Origin: Parabacteroides faecalis
GTDB lineage: Bacteria > Bacteroidota > Bacteroidia > Bacteroidales > Tannerellaceae
Direction of reading: 5' to 3'
NCBI RefSeq assembly: GCF_022809355.1
Contig: NZ_JAKZMM010000006.1
Location: 62,001 to 126,000, forward strand
Length of the DNA: 64,000 bases
Positions 43,449-52,542 of the stretch are shown piece by piece. Numbering within the stretch: position 1 is the stretch's first letter; every line of letters starts with the position of its first letter. Below the pieces are notes generated by a model. It made no database searches and was not told where the DNA came from. It was given only the letters and a program-made list of their open reading frames with translations. Both the position numbers and the translations under genes were made by a program.

Positions 43449-45452
43449 ATGAAACACATTTACAAGAACCTCATGATTTGGGTAGTATCACTTTCCGGCA
43501 TGTCATTAACTGCCCAAACCGTTGCCGATAAACACAAGGCAATGTTACCACAGTCAGGAAAGCTACAATGGGAAAAAACTGTAAAAGCAATGCCCAATCC
43601 ACAAATGCCGGTTACTCGTATACTGCATGATCGGATGAATCAGTCTGTTATTTCCCGTTCAGCATCATTACGCGCTACAACAGCCCAGGCGATGCAATTG
43701 GATAGTATCATCGATTGTAGCCCCAAAGGCGAAAAACAAAGCAAATATGTTTACCAATACAATGCACAGGGGAAAATTACAGAGGAATTAGAATATTCTT
43801 GGAATGATCAGGGTTGGATTCCCAATAGTCGTTATTTATATGAGTATGATGCAAATGGAAATTGCTTATCGAATGTATACTATAAGCTTAATGGTTCTGA
43901 TTGGCGATTATTTTCGAAAGAAGTTTCTACCTATGATAGTGCAAATCATTTAACCAGTATTTCAGAGAATTATTACAATATAGCGGAAGAAATAACTTCT
44001 CAGTATTATACTGAATATAACTCAAAGGGGTCTCAAACTAAATATGAATATAAAGAATTAAGAGATGGTGTATTGACGCTAACTTTACAAGATCAATATA
44101 GCTATGATTCTGCTAACCGACAAACCCATGCCGAGTCTAAATTTTTGGATGAAAACGGAGAATGGCATTTTACTTTATATGTTGATTACGAATATAATTC
44201 ACAAGGAAAAACAACTCTATACGAAAATTATTCTTGGAATGCCGATGAGGGTAAACTCTTTCTGATTCAAGGATATTACACCCAATATGATGATATGGGA
44301 CGCAATATATATAACGAGCAAAAAGATTGGAATGGCAGTGGGTATGAAAGGGTTGCTTTTAGAGTTGATTATGATGAGAATAACAAGATAATTCTTAAAG
44401 AAGATTTACGGGACAATCCGGATATGTATAGGCACTCTATAGAAGAATATACATATGTAGATGGTTTATCTTCAACATCAAATTTGAAAGATACTCTTAT
44501 CTGGAAAGATGATGGAAGTAAAGAGGTCTCTTATACAAGTACTGATTACAAATACAACGACCAAGGACGTTTGCTCTTGGAAGAGACTTTTGATGTTGAC
44601 CCGGAAACAGAACAACGTGGCACAAAAATTTCTTCTATGGAAATGACTTATGACTCGCTGAGTCGTATTACGGCTATGATCAGTAGCTTTTATGAAAACA
44701 ATTCTATTTCGGATCGTGACAAAACGGAATATGAATATATTGATGATAATGGAAATTATATTGAAAGCTATTATAACTGGGATAATGAAAGCAAAGACTG
44801 GATATTGTCTTACAAAACTAAACGTGAATATGTGCAAACCGGAGTGGAAAGCTATTATTACCAAGATTCAAGCTGGGACGAAGAATCCGGAAAATGGATA
44901 ATTTCAGTTGGATATAAGTTTGAATACGAAGGAGATAGTAATAATTATACTCAAATGGAATATCGCTGGAGTAAAGATGCCGGAGATTGGGTTATCAATT
45001 ATGGATATAAATTTGTAGATGAAACTAATGGAGAAAACCATTGTGAGGTCACAGCCAATTATGATGTAGATAATGCGTGTTGGGTAGTTGCTGAATCTAA
45101 TAAAAGAGAAGTAACAGACGGTAATCCTAAAATCATTAAGCAATATTCTCTTCCTAAAAATGATCTTGAAAACTGGCAATTGGATGGTATAAGTTACTAT
45201 TACTACTCCGAATCCAGCGTTGCCAACGAATCTATCGATGCGGTAGATGCTCGTATTTATACGCGCCCGGGTACAATTCATGTAGATATGGAAGGCAAGG
45301 CTGCCTTGTCTGTTTATGCGGCGAACGGTGCTTGCTGTTATCAGTCATCTATCAGCGGTTCGACGGATGTTTCTAACCTGCAAAGAGGAATCTATTTCGT
45401 TGTACTGCAAAGTGATTCTGGAACAAAGAAAGTAAAGGTATTGGTCAAATAA
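43449..45452 (+). CDS. Large secreted protein with YD-like repeats and T9SS C-terminal domain
   Basis: The 667-residue protein has a signal peptide (LMIWVVSLSGMSLTAQ), a polar N-terminal region, then about a dozen repeats of the type YEYDANGNCLSNVYY and DYEYNSQGKTTLYENYSW, which recall RHS/YD or beta-repeat surface proteins. The last 70 residues look like a type A T9SS sorting domain (GKAALSVYAANGACC, LQRGIYFVVL, GTKKVKVLVK). This predicts outer-membrane export by the type IX system. Many Bacteroides lack T9SS, so its presence hints at Parabacteroides or a relative. The function may be adhesion or cargo. It is monocistronic with a strong terminator after it. Confidence 0.7.
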   Translation: MKHIYKNLMIWVVSLSGMSLTAQTVADKHKAMLPQSGKLQWEKTVKAMPNPQMPVTRILHDRMNQSVISRSASLRATTAQAMQLDSIIDCSPKGEKQSKYVYQYNAQGKITEELEYSWNDQGWIPNSRYLYEYDANGNCLSNVYYKLNGSDWRLFSKEVSTYDSANHLTSISENYYNIAEEITSQYYTEYNSKGSQTKYEYKELRDGVLTLTLQDQYSYDSANRQTHAESKFLDENGEWHFTLYVDYEYNSQGKTTLYENYSWNADEGKLFLIQGYYTQYDDMGRNIYNEQKDWNGSGYERVAFRVDYDENNKIILKEDLRDNPDMYRHSIEEYTYVDGLSSTSNLKDTLIWKDDGSKEVSYTSTDYKYNDQGRLLLEETFDVDPETEQRGTKISSMEMTYDSLSRITAMISSFYENNSISDRDKTEYEYIDDNGNYIESYYNWDNESKDWILSYKTKREYVQTGVESYYYQDSSWDEESGKWIISVGYKFEYEGDSNNYTQMEYRWSKDAGDWVINYGYKFVDETNGENHCEVTANYDVDNACWVVAESNKREVTDGNPKIIKQYSLPKNDLENWQLDGISYYYYSESSVANESIDAVDARIYTRPGTIHVDMEGKAALSVYAANGACCYQSSISGSTDVSNLQRGIYFVVLQSDSGTKKVKVLVK

Positions 45453-45493
45453 ATAACCGAAGAGGTATTTAGAAGTACTTTCTGGTAAAATAA

Positions 45494-45547
45494 CGGCTGT
45501 TGGTTATCATTCCTGTTTTTCGGAGATGACCAACAGCCATTTTTTTG
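45494..45547 (+). terminator. Terminator after the T9SS-tagged gene
   Basis: GGCTGTTGGT (45495-45504) pairs with ACCAACAGCC (45529-45538), extended by imperfect ATCAT/GTGAT-like pairs, and a T-run follows (45541-45547). Confidence 0.8.
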
Positions 45548-45593
45548 TTTATGTTCTTACGAACACTGCATATAAATCCAATAGGAAAGTAAT

Positions 45594-45680
45594 TGTTTGA
45601 CAGCTGTCGAAAAGCTTTTCCATATTTGTCAAAAAGCTTTAGCACATATATGGAAAAGCTTTAGCACAGATGTCAAAAAT
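45594..45680. repeat. Nested palindromic intergenic repeat, copy B
   Basis: It matches copy A (18351-18446) in flanks and in the 15-bp arms AAAGCTTTTCCATAT (45611-45625, 45648-45662), but its 22-nt core (45626-45647) is the reverse complement of copy A's core at 21 of 22 positions. It sits between two convergent gene ends. The open frame over it is an artefact of the repeat. Confidence 0.85.
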
Positions 45681-45702
45681 ATAAAACCCAATGAATTTTC
45701 GA

Positions 45703-48015
45703 TTAGTTACCCGCTAATTGGATTTGAACAGGTTGCCCTTTCTGAGTCGGGATCACTAATACTTCGCCTTCACGGGTTACATCGCCTTGGTTGCCTGTTA
45801 CCGAAGGTTCTCCGGTTTGCATAGAGGCTGGTAACGCAATCCGGCAGGTTCCTCCCTGCTCAGGATATATCGTAATTTGCTGTACCTTACCTCTTTTTTG
45901 TTCGGCAGATACTAGGAAGGCGCCCATGGCACGTAGGTTCTGGAAAGAGATGTCTTGCCAAGATGCTGGAACAGCCGGGAAAATCCGAATGATACCAGTA
46001 TGACTCTGCATCAACATTTCCTGGATTCCGGCCGCAAAGGCGAAGTTTCCTTCGAGCGTAAACGGGCGGTAGGTGAACTTGGACTTACCACTCTTCGTCT
46101 GGTCGCCATTAGCATGGAATGTATTGGGCAGGCAGAAACATTCGGCAAAGGTTTTCAGTTCCTGTGCGGCTCCTTCGCCATCGAAAGCGCGGGCTTTCAT
46201 GTTTCCGAACCAGCTGTAGGAGTAACCGCACCAGTAATCCGGACCCACATCCTGCAGACGTTTGATAGTTGCGTTGATAATCCGTTGGGATTCTTCTCCC
46301 TGACTGTAATCGATCAGACCCAGCGGATGGATCGACATGGCGTGTGAGAAGTGACGATGTGAATCTTTGTACGGGAAACCTTTGGCGAAAGTCAACGAAC
46401 CTTCTTCGTCTACATCAAATGCTGGTAACTGTTCTCCTACTTCTTTCCAGTGGGCTGCCTCATCGTTCAACTGCAAGGCCGTAGCCATTTCAGAAGCAGC
46501 CTTAAAGGCAAACTTCATCAAGGAAAGATCGTAGTTCGTCATATCCTTGAACCAGGCCTGTATACTGTTGTCGAAGATTTCCGGACTTGAACTGATCGGC
46601 AGGCGGCGAACGCCTTGTTTATCCACTGAAGAAACCTGTTCGAGGAAGGTTACTACATCCTTCGTAAACGGATAAGCCCGTTCTTTCAGGAAAACAGGAT
46701 CGGCCGAGAACTTCCAGTGCAGGTAGAAATGCTGAGATAACCACGCACTCACCGTCGGAGACATGGAATATTGAATCCAGCCGCCCATCGGTTCTCCGGT
46801 CAGTGTGCATACACCCGGAATGTTCATTCCCTCACACTCGAAGTATTGCTTCGTATATTTCTTATAAACCTCCCGTTGGTTCCAGAGAGTATTCAGATAA
46901 CCCATCTCTTCCTGCAAATGGTTTCCCATATAGGCCGGCCAATAGCTCAACTGGGTATTCAGGTCGTGATGATAATCGCCCTTCCAAGGTGGAAGTTTCC
47001 CATTATCGGCTGTCCAAACTGCCTGAAGAGAGATCGGAGAAGAATTCTCGCGGGAAGCCGAACCAAACTTGTACATTTCATTGTCGTATTGCTTTTGCAG
47101 GACTGGATCAGGAATGGAGATGGAAGATGCTTTCCAATACGTATTCCAATAATCCATATGGGCCTGATAGTCTGATGCGACACCACGTTCCAACGCTTGT
47201 AAGGTCTCATCCGAAGCCTTATCCGGAGATAAAGATGAAGAAACACTCCAGACACCGTACAGTTTCTTACCACTTTGCTTCCAGCGTACGTTTACATCGT
47301 AGTAGAATCCGCCCCAACCCGGTTGATGATAGGTGATTTCCTGCTCATGGGTCTGTACCGATCCTTGTTCATATCCCAGGCGACGTAAGTCTAATCCTTC
47401 TACGGGACCGTTATCTCCCGCATCACCCGGTTTATTGTATTGTGGAGCTATCAGACTAGGCTGAATAGTTTCCGGCAGGTTCTCGAAGACAAACCAGCCC
47501 ACCGGTTCCGTCGCATGGACAAAAGTCTTCAAGGTGATACCATTGTCCCAACGGGCTTCGCATAAAGCGTTGTTCAGATACAGATGTACATCACTCGGTT
47601 CTCCCAGTTTTCCCAAAGGAAACTCAAGGGCGGCTCCCGGAATCTTCGAAGGAGCAGGAAGCTGGTCGTAAGGCCAGTCGTATTTCTTCTGAACCGGCAG
47701 GTAATCGTCTTTTTGTACCTGACTGTATACCCAGGAGAAACGGTTGTTCGGTCCGGATATACTATCCATCGGACGAAGATCCCATAGATCCGTACGATCC
47801 AGAGAGAAACGCAGTGCCGAATCCCGTTGCCAAACCAAGGCTCCGACGGTCGCATTTCCTAAAGGAATTCCTTCATCCCAGCTTTTTGCCAATTGTCCGA
47901 ACTGCAAATCGCTTGCCGACGGACTTTCTTTCCAATCCATCTTCTCTTGGCAGGAACACAGTATTCCGGCAACCGGAATCATCCAAAGAAGATGACGTGT
48001 CAATTGTGTTTTCAT
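45703..48015 (-). CDS. GH95-like glycoside hydrolase lipoprotein with substituted active-site residues
   Basis: The 770-residue lipoprotein (signal ends GILCSC) resembles GH95 alpha-L-fucosidases/galactosidases: an N-terminal beta-sandwich, then an (alpha/alpha)6 barrel with HRHFSHAMSIHPLGLID and a C-terminal beta domain. The general acid is likely E479 in SSSPEIF. The positions that pair with N421, N423 and D766 of the Bifidobacterium enzyme AfcA read D351 and N353 in HHDLNTQLSYWP and E655 in TLEGNFAFAAG, so two of the three are substituted. Activity may be altered or directed to another linkage. It stands alone between copy B and the M16 gene. Confidence 0.78.
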   Translation of the reverse strand: MKTQLTRHLLWMIPVAGILCSCQEKMDWKESPSASDLQFGQLAKSWDEGIPLGNATVGALVWQRDSALRFSLDRTDLWDLRPMDSISGPNNRFSWVYSQVQKDDYLPVQKKYDWPYDQLPAPSKIPGAALEFPLGKLGEPSDVHLYLNNALCEARWDNGITLKTFVHATEPVGWFVFENLPETIQPSLIAPQYNKPGDAGDNGPVEGLDLRRLGYEQGSVQTHEQEITYHQPGWGGFYYDVNVRWKQSGKKLYGVWSVSSSLSPDKASDETLQALERGVASDYQAHMDYWNTYWKASSISIPDPVLQKQYDNEMYKFGSASRENSSPISLQAVWTADNGKLPPWKGDYHHDLNTQLSYWPAYMGNHLQEEMGYLNTLWNQREVYKKYTKQYFECEGMNIPGVCTLTGEPMGGWIQYSMSPTVSAWLSQHFYLHWKFSADPVFLKERAYPFTKDVVTFLEQVSSVDKQGVRRLPISSSPEIFDNSIQAWFKDMTNYDLSLMKFAFKAASEMATALQLNDEAAHWKEVGEQLPAFDVDEEGSLTFAKGFPYKDSHRHFSHAMSIHPLGLIDYSQGEESQRIINATIKRLQDVGPDYWCGYSYSWFGNMKARAFDGEGAAQELKTFAECFCLPNTFHANGDQTKSGKSKFTYRPFTLEGNFAFAAGIQEMLMQSHTGIIRIFPAVPASWQDISFQNLRAMGAFLVSAEQKRGKVQQITIYPEQGGTCRIALPASMQTGEPSVTGNQGDVTREGEVLVIPTQKGQPVQIQLAGN

Positions 48016-48065
48016 TTTACATACAATTAAATTAGTGCTACATTCTATCGTTCGTGTTATCTTGT

Positions 48066-50879
48066 TTACGGTTCCATAACGACCTCAATGAAGTTGCCTT
48101 GTTTCAACAACCGGTCGGTAAAGGTCCGGATTGTTTCCGGAGTCATCTGCTGTAAGGTTTCGGTATAAGGAGTCAAGGCATCTAGGCCTTTGCAATAATA
48201 TACATCCAGGACATTCAGCCAGTAACCGTTTTCTTGCAGTTTCTCTTCATGCCGTTTCTGCATATTATCGAATGTCTTCTTGAAATCTTCCTGACGCGGA
48301 CCTTCTTTCGCAATACGTTGTAATTCGGTCCGGACAATCTGGTTCATATCCTTCCATTTGGCAGGATCAGTATCAAATACAATCTGCAAGATGGTTCTAC
48401 CTTCGGGGAAATCCTGTACGGCAGTACCGGCTTGTACGCCATATGTTCCGCCTTCTTCTTCCCGAACTTTCTCAGTATAGACCAAATCTAAGATTTGACT
48501 TAGCATGGAAGCTGAAAGGATGTGTTGCAAATCGTAGGTCATCTGGCCCGAATAGATACTATAAATAGTCGCTTTGGGTGTTTCCTGCTCGCGATGGAAA
48601 TGGCAGATATGTTCGCCTTTGGTCATAGCCGGTTCATGAGAAACATCTGCTTTTTCGGTCCGATGAATCGAAGGTAACGTTGCCAGATACTGCTGAATCA
48701 GCGGACGCATACTGTCAATATTCAGGTTGCCGACGAAAGTAAAGGTGAAATCAGACGCGTCTGCGAAACGATCCTTATAGATTTCGATCAGGCGTGGATA
48801 ACTGATCTGATCCACTTCCGAAGCTTTCAGGCTTTTCATTCGCGGATTATTCTGATACGTGATACGAATGATACTGTCCTGCAAGGCATACATCGGGTCC
48901 AGTTCCTGATTCTTCAATTGAGCTTTCAGGCGGGAAACCAGCGACTGATAAGCGTCGTTGTCAGTACGCAATGCCGTAAATCCCAGATAAACCAGTTCGA
49001 ACAATGTCTTGATATCCGTCGGAGAAGCATACCCGTTCACACTTTCGGAGTCCGTTCCAATGGAAGTCGAGCAGGAAACCTTCTTACCTGCCAAACGTTT
49101 ACTTAAGTCGGTTGCCGAGAAATTACCCAAACCGCCCAAACCAATAACACTGTTCAGCAACTTCAGATTCTGGGCTTCTTCATCTCCGTATAAAGAAGTT
49201 CCACCCGGACTGGTAGCCGTCATTTGGATTTCATCATCCTTAAAGTCCGTATGCTTTAATACAACCCGTACGCCGTTGCTTAGTTTCATAACCGTAGCCC
49301 CAAAAAGCGGGTCCACTTTCTCTTCTACGATACTGCCAACTTGAGGTAATTCAGGAATCAACGGTTCGTTGCTGACATTTTCCTGATAGGCTTCTACCGG
49401 AATCTGCTGTGCTTTCCGGAATTCGGCCAGTAATTCTTCTTCCGTCGGATATGTCACACCTTCCTTTTCCGGAGCTGTCAGACTGATAACAATGTTCTTG
49501 TCTCCGATAATCTGCTGGATATACTGATTCACCTGTTCTACCGGAATAGCCGGAGCTATTTGGTTGATCAGTTCATATTCCATCTCGATTCCCGGAATAC
49601 TTCCACCGTCGGTAAAATGAGAAACGTACTCGCTGGAATATGTACTGTTCTTCTGTTTGTCTCGTTCATTGAAGGCCGATTCATACGCTTTCAGTACATT
49701 GATACGGGCTCGTTCGTATTCAGAAGCCGTAAATCCATATTGTTTCACCCGCTGAATCTCCTTCACGACGGCTGTCAGGGTAGAATCAATACAACCTTCT
49801 TTCGCTAAAGCCGCTACCGACCAGGCCGATTTAGTCTTGGAAACCATAAAGTCTCCATCCGATGCTGCCGCATAAATAAACGGCGGATTCGCTTTCTGCA
49901 GGATCTCTTGGAACCGTTCGTTGATCATCTGATCGCATACGGCCTGTACGTAACCGGTAACCATGCCCATTACGGAAGCTTTAACTTCTTTGGGTAACGG
50001 ATCGTATTTATAGAAGATGTACAGCAGAATATTGGAGGCTTCCTTGTCTGTGGCAATCGAAACAATCGGTTCGTCGTTGTCCGGTACACTGAAATAAGTA
50101 CGTTCTGTGGCATTCACCGGGGCCGGAATATCGGCAAACATCGTTTTTATCCGACTTTCTACTTGATCGACATCCACATCTCCCACAATAATAATTGCTT
50201 GCAAGTCGGGACGATACCATTTCTTGTAATACGCTCTTAACTCGTCCGGCTTGAAATTATTGATGACATCCAGTGTGCCGATAGGCATCCGGTGAGCATA
50301 TCGGTTGTTGGGATACATCTTTGGTAATTGTTGTTCCCATAATCGGGCCTGTGCATCTTGGCGAGTACGCCATTCTTCCCGGATTACGCCCCGTTCCTTT
50401 TCAATAGCCGTATCAGCCAATGTAATGAAATTAGACCAGTCGTGCAGGATCAGCAGGCAGCTGTCCACCACCTGCGTGCGCTGTACCGGCGCATTCGTAA
50501 TCATATACACGGTTTCATCGAAAGAAGTATAGGCATTGAAGTTCTCTCCCATCCGCATACCGACACTTTCGGTATATTGATCCATGGCATGATCTGGAAA
50601 GTTTTTGCTTCCGTTAAAGGCCATGTGTTCCAGGAAATGGGCTAAACCTCGCTGATTCTCTTCTTCCAGAATGGAACCTACGTTTTGGGCGATATAAAAG
50701 TCTGCCCGGTCTTTCGGAAGTTCATTGTGACGAATATAATATGTGAGTCCGTTGCTCAGTTTTCCATAACGGACTTTCGGATCAACCGGTAGCGGTTGAA
50801 GTTCCGTCTGCGCTTGCAATTGTCCTAATCCAACCCAAAAGAGCAGGAAGAACATCCAGAATTTCGATGTGTATCTCAT
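48066..50879 (-). CDS. M16 family metallopeptidase (insulinase/pitrilysin type)
   Basis: The 937-residue secreted or periplasmic zinc peptidase has a signal peptide (FWMFFLLFWVGLGQLQAQ). The active-site motif HFLEHMAFNGS (HxxEH) is in the first domain and a second, non-catalytic M16 half follows from about residue 540, with a C-terminal M16 segment like EEGGTYGVQAG. The ATG at 50879 (MRYTSKFW) is preferred over the in-frame codon at 50903, since it starts directly before the signal peptide. It lies beside a divergent HhH gene. Substrate unknown; peptide degradation is the usual role. Confidence 0.92.
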   Translation of the reverse strand: MRYTSKFWMFFLLFWVGLGQLQAQTELQPLPVDPKVRYGKLSNGLTYYIRHNELPKDRADFYIAQNVGSILEEENQRGLAHFLEHMAFNGSKNFPDHAMDQYTESVGMRMGENFNAYTSFDETVYMITNAPVQRTQVVDSCLLILHDWSNFITLADTAIEKERGVIREEWRTRQDAQARLWEQQLPKMYPNNRYAHRMPIGTLDVINNFKPDELRAYYKKWYRPDLQAIIIVGDVDVDQVESRIKTMFADIPAPVNATERTYFSVPDNDEPIVSIATDKEASNILLYIFYKYDPLPKEVKASVMGMVTGYVQAVCDQMINERFQEILQKANPPFIYAAASDGDFMVSKTKSAWSVAALAKEGCIDSTLTAVVKEIQRVKQYGFTASEYERARINVLKAYESAFNERDKQKNSTYSSEYVSHFTDGGSIPGIEMEYELINQIAPAIPVEQVNQYIQQIIGDKNIVISLTAPEKEGVTYPTEEELLAEFRKAQQIPVEAYQENVSNEPLIPELPQVGSIVEEKVDPLFGATVMKLSNGVRVVLKHTDFKDDEIQMTATSPGGTSLYGDEEAQNLKLLNSVIGLGGLGNFSATDLSKRLAGKKVSCSTSIGTDSESVNGYASPTDIKTLFELVYLGFTALRTDNDAYQSLVSRLKAQLKNQELDPMYALQDSIIRITYQNNPRMKSLKASEVDQISYPRLIEIYKDRFADASDFTFTFVGNLNIDSMRPLIQQYLATLPSIHRTEKADVSHEPAMTKGEHICHFHREQETPKATIYSIYSGQMTYDLQHILSASMLSQILDLVYTEKVREEEGGTYGVQAGTAVQDFPEGRTILQIVFDTDPAKWKDMNQIVRTELQRIAKEGPRQEDFKKTFDNMQKRHEEKLQENGYWLNVLDVYYCKGLDALTPYTETLQQMTPETIRTFTDRLLKQGNFIEVVMEP

Positions 50880-50951
50880 AGCTTTATTATATAGATAAGA
50901 CAAAGCTAAATAAAAAATGGCGTAATCGGTTATGATTCTCTATCTTTTGAA

Positions 50952-50959
50952 TATATTTG
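50952..50959 (+). promoter_or_regulatory. -7 box for the HhH gene
   Basis: TATATTTG fits TAnnTTTG and is 35 nt before the ATG at 50995. Confidence 0.45.
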
Positions 50960-50994
50960 CATACATAAAGAAACGATGACGAAAACCAAGAACT

Positions 50995-51705
50995 ATGAAA
51001 GATTGGCGTGATTTATTCTATTTCTCGAAAAGTGAACGTAGGGCACTGACGTTGCTGTCCTTCCTGATTCTGGGAGCTTGGTTCCTGCTTTGGCTTACTG
51101 AACCGGAAGAAGAGTCTTTGTCCCTGACCGTTGTTGCACCGGTTTCCCGAACAGATTCCGTTCCCAAGTCCAAGCCTCAAGATACCATCCGGAGCATTCC
51201 CCGTACCGTTCCGAAGTCACGTTCTTCGTATTCGGAGAAACGGCGGTTTCAGAAGCCTTTTGCTTCCTCGTCCAAACGCCCCCGAACCCAGAAGTTTCCA
51301 GCCGGGACACAGGTGGAATTAAACCAGGCTGATTCGCTGACCTTACAGAAAGTTCCGGGAATCGGTCCCGTTTTCTCTCGCCGTATCATCAAATACCGGG
51401 ATCTTTTAGGCGGATTTTATACGGTACATCAGTTGGCTGAAGTTTATGGCATTGACGCTGATAAGTATGCCGCTCTTGAACCCTGGTTTACCGTAGATAC
51501 AGCGTTGATTCGTCCTTTGATCGTTAATCAGGCAGATTACCGGACTTTGATCCGGCATCCGTATCTGAACAAACAACAAACCAAAATCCTTCTCCGCCTC
51601 ATTGAACGGAAAGGGAAGCTACAGGGCTGGGAAGAACTTCGTCTGCTGGATGAATTTCCTCCTGGAGAAATAGAAAGGCTCCGTTACTATCTGTCGTTCG
51701 ACTAA
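50995..51705 (+). CDS. Membrane-anchored helix-hairpin-helix (ComEA-like) protein
   Basis: The 236-residue protein has a transmembrane helix near the N-terminus (LLSFLILGAWFLLWL), a proline/serine/basic linker (residues 45-100), then two helix-hairpin-helix motifs (VELNQADSLTLQKVPGIGPVFSRRIIKYRDLLGG and LIVNQADYRTLIRHPYLNKQQTKIL) as in DNA-uptake protein ComEA. This arrangement can bind double-stranded DNA outside or along the membrane. It is separated from dprA by several genes; both are DNA-uptake related but not linked in an operon. Role in transformation is inference. Confidence 0.8.
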   Translation: MKDWRDLFYFSKSERRALTLLSFLILGAWFLLWLTEPEEESLSLTVVAPVSRTDSVPKSKPQDTIRSIPRTVPKSRSSYSEKRRFQKPFASSSKRPRTQKFPAGTQVELNQADSLTLQKVPGIGPVFSRRIIKYRDLLGGFYTVHQLAEVYGIDADKYAALEPWFTVDTALIRPLIVNQADYRTLIRHPYLNKQQTKILLRLIERKGKLQGWEELRLLDEFPPGEIERLRYYLSFD

Positions 51706-51878
51706 AAGGGTATCAATCCAGCAATAAATCTGATACAAGGCATATACATAACATCAGATCTCTTCAATAAGCCATTTCTCTATATTTCTGGTTTTATTGC
51801 TGAAGTTCACCCCTATTTTATAGAGTTGCCGCGAATCGTTTTGTTTCTCGTTGGAATCGAAAACGATTCTCGAATCAT

Positions 51879-52451
51879 TTAGTCATGAAGAAAATTACGG
51901 ATCATCATGCTACCTTGTGGAGTCATGATTGATTCGGGATGGAATTGTACACCATAGATGGGTAACTGCTTGTGGGAAAAAGACATGATATGTCCTTCTT
52001 CATCCATAGCGGTAATGTGTAGACAGTCAGGGAACGAATCTGTTGATAATAACCAGGAATGATAACGCCCGACTTGTATAGGCTCATTTACCTGTTTATA
52101 TAAACGATCCTGATGATCCCGTATCTGAAGTGTTGATGGATGTCCGTGTTTGGGAGAAGACATCTGCTCTAATTGGGCACCAAAGTATTGTCCGATGGCT
52201 TGATGCCCCAAACAAACTCCTAATATCGCATGACTTCGATGACAACGGTCGATTAAAGTAAGTAAATCACCGGCTTCTTCCGGAATTCCTGGTCCTGGTG
52301 AAAGCAGTAGGCAATCAAATTCATCCAGTCGGTTGAATGGAATCCGATCGTTGGTTACTACCTCAAAAGAACACAGAGGGTCTTCACGCAGTATCTGTAC
52401 CAAGTTATAGACAAATGAGTCGTAATTATCAACAACAAGCACTCTCTTCAT
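51879..52451 (-). CDS. pabA: Aminodeoxychorismate/anthranilate synthase glutamine amidotransferase
   Basis: A class I glutamine amidotransferase supplying ammonia to PabB (or TrpE). The triad is intact: cysteine in ILGVCLGHQAI, and histidine and glutamate in YGVQFHPESIMT. It has 190 residues from the chosen ATG at 52451 (MKRVLVVDNYDSF), which matches the conserved N-terminus; an in-frame codon at 52463 is less likely. It is divergent from pabB, 91 nt apart, so the two subunits share a control region. The proximity of pabB and pabC points to 4-aminobenzoate (folate) synthesis. Confidence 0.9.
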   Translation of the reverse strand: MKRVLVVDNYDSFVYNLVQILREDPLCSFEVVTNDRIPFNRLDEFDCLLLSPGPGIPEEAGDLLTLIDRCHRSHAILGVCLGHQAIGQYFGAQLEQMSSPKHGHPSTLQIRDHQDRLYKQVNEPIQVGRYHSWLLSTDSFPDCLHITAMDEEGHIMSFSHKQLPIYGVQFHPESIMTPQGSMMIRNFLHD

Positions 52452-52505
52452 GGAAAATATCATTAGAAACGGCTACAAACATACGCATAAATTCATATAT
52501 TTCCG

Positions 52506-52513
52506 TAGCTTTG
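52506..52513 (+). promoter_or_regulatory. -7 box for pabB
   Basis: TAGCTTTG matches TAnnTTTG and precedes the pabB ATG by 29 nt. It supports the choice of the 52543 start over an earlier in-frame ATG at 52450 that lies upstream of the box. Confidence 0.5.
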
Positions 52514-52542
52514 TTCTTGAATCAAAAGAAAGTGGAAGAAAG

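Noticed and set aside
45597-45824. 75-codon plus-strand ORF
   Set aside because: Covers palindromic copy B and then runs antisense into the GH95-like gene.
51833-51869. Inverted repeat GAATCGTTTT / AAAACGATTC with a 14-nt match to the 29.9-kb terminator
   Set aside because: A 14-nt match is expected by chance several times in 64 kb, and the pairing is short; not enough to claim a repeat family or terminator.
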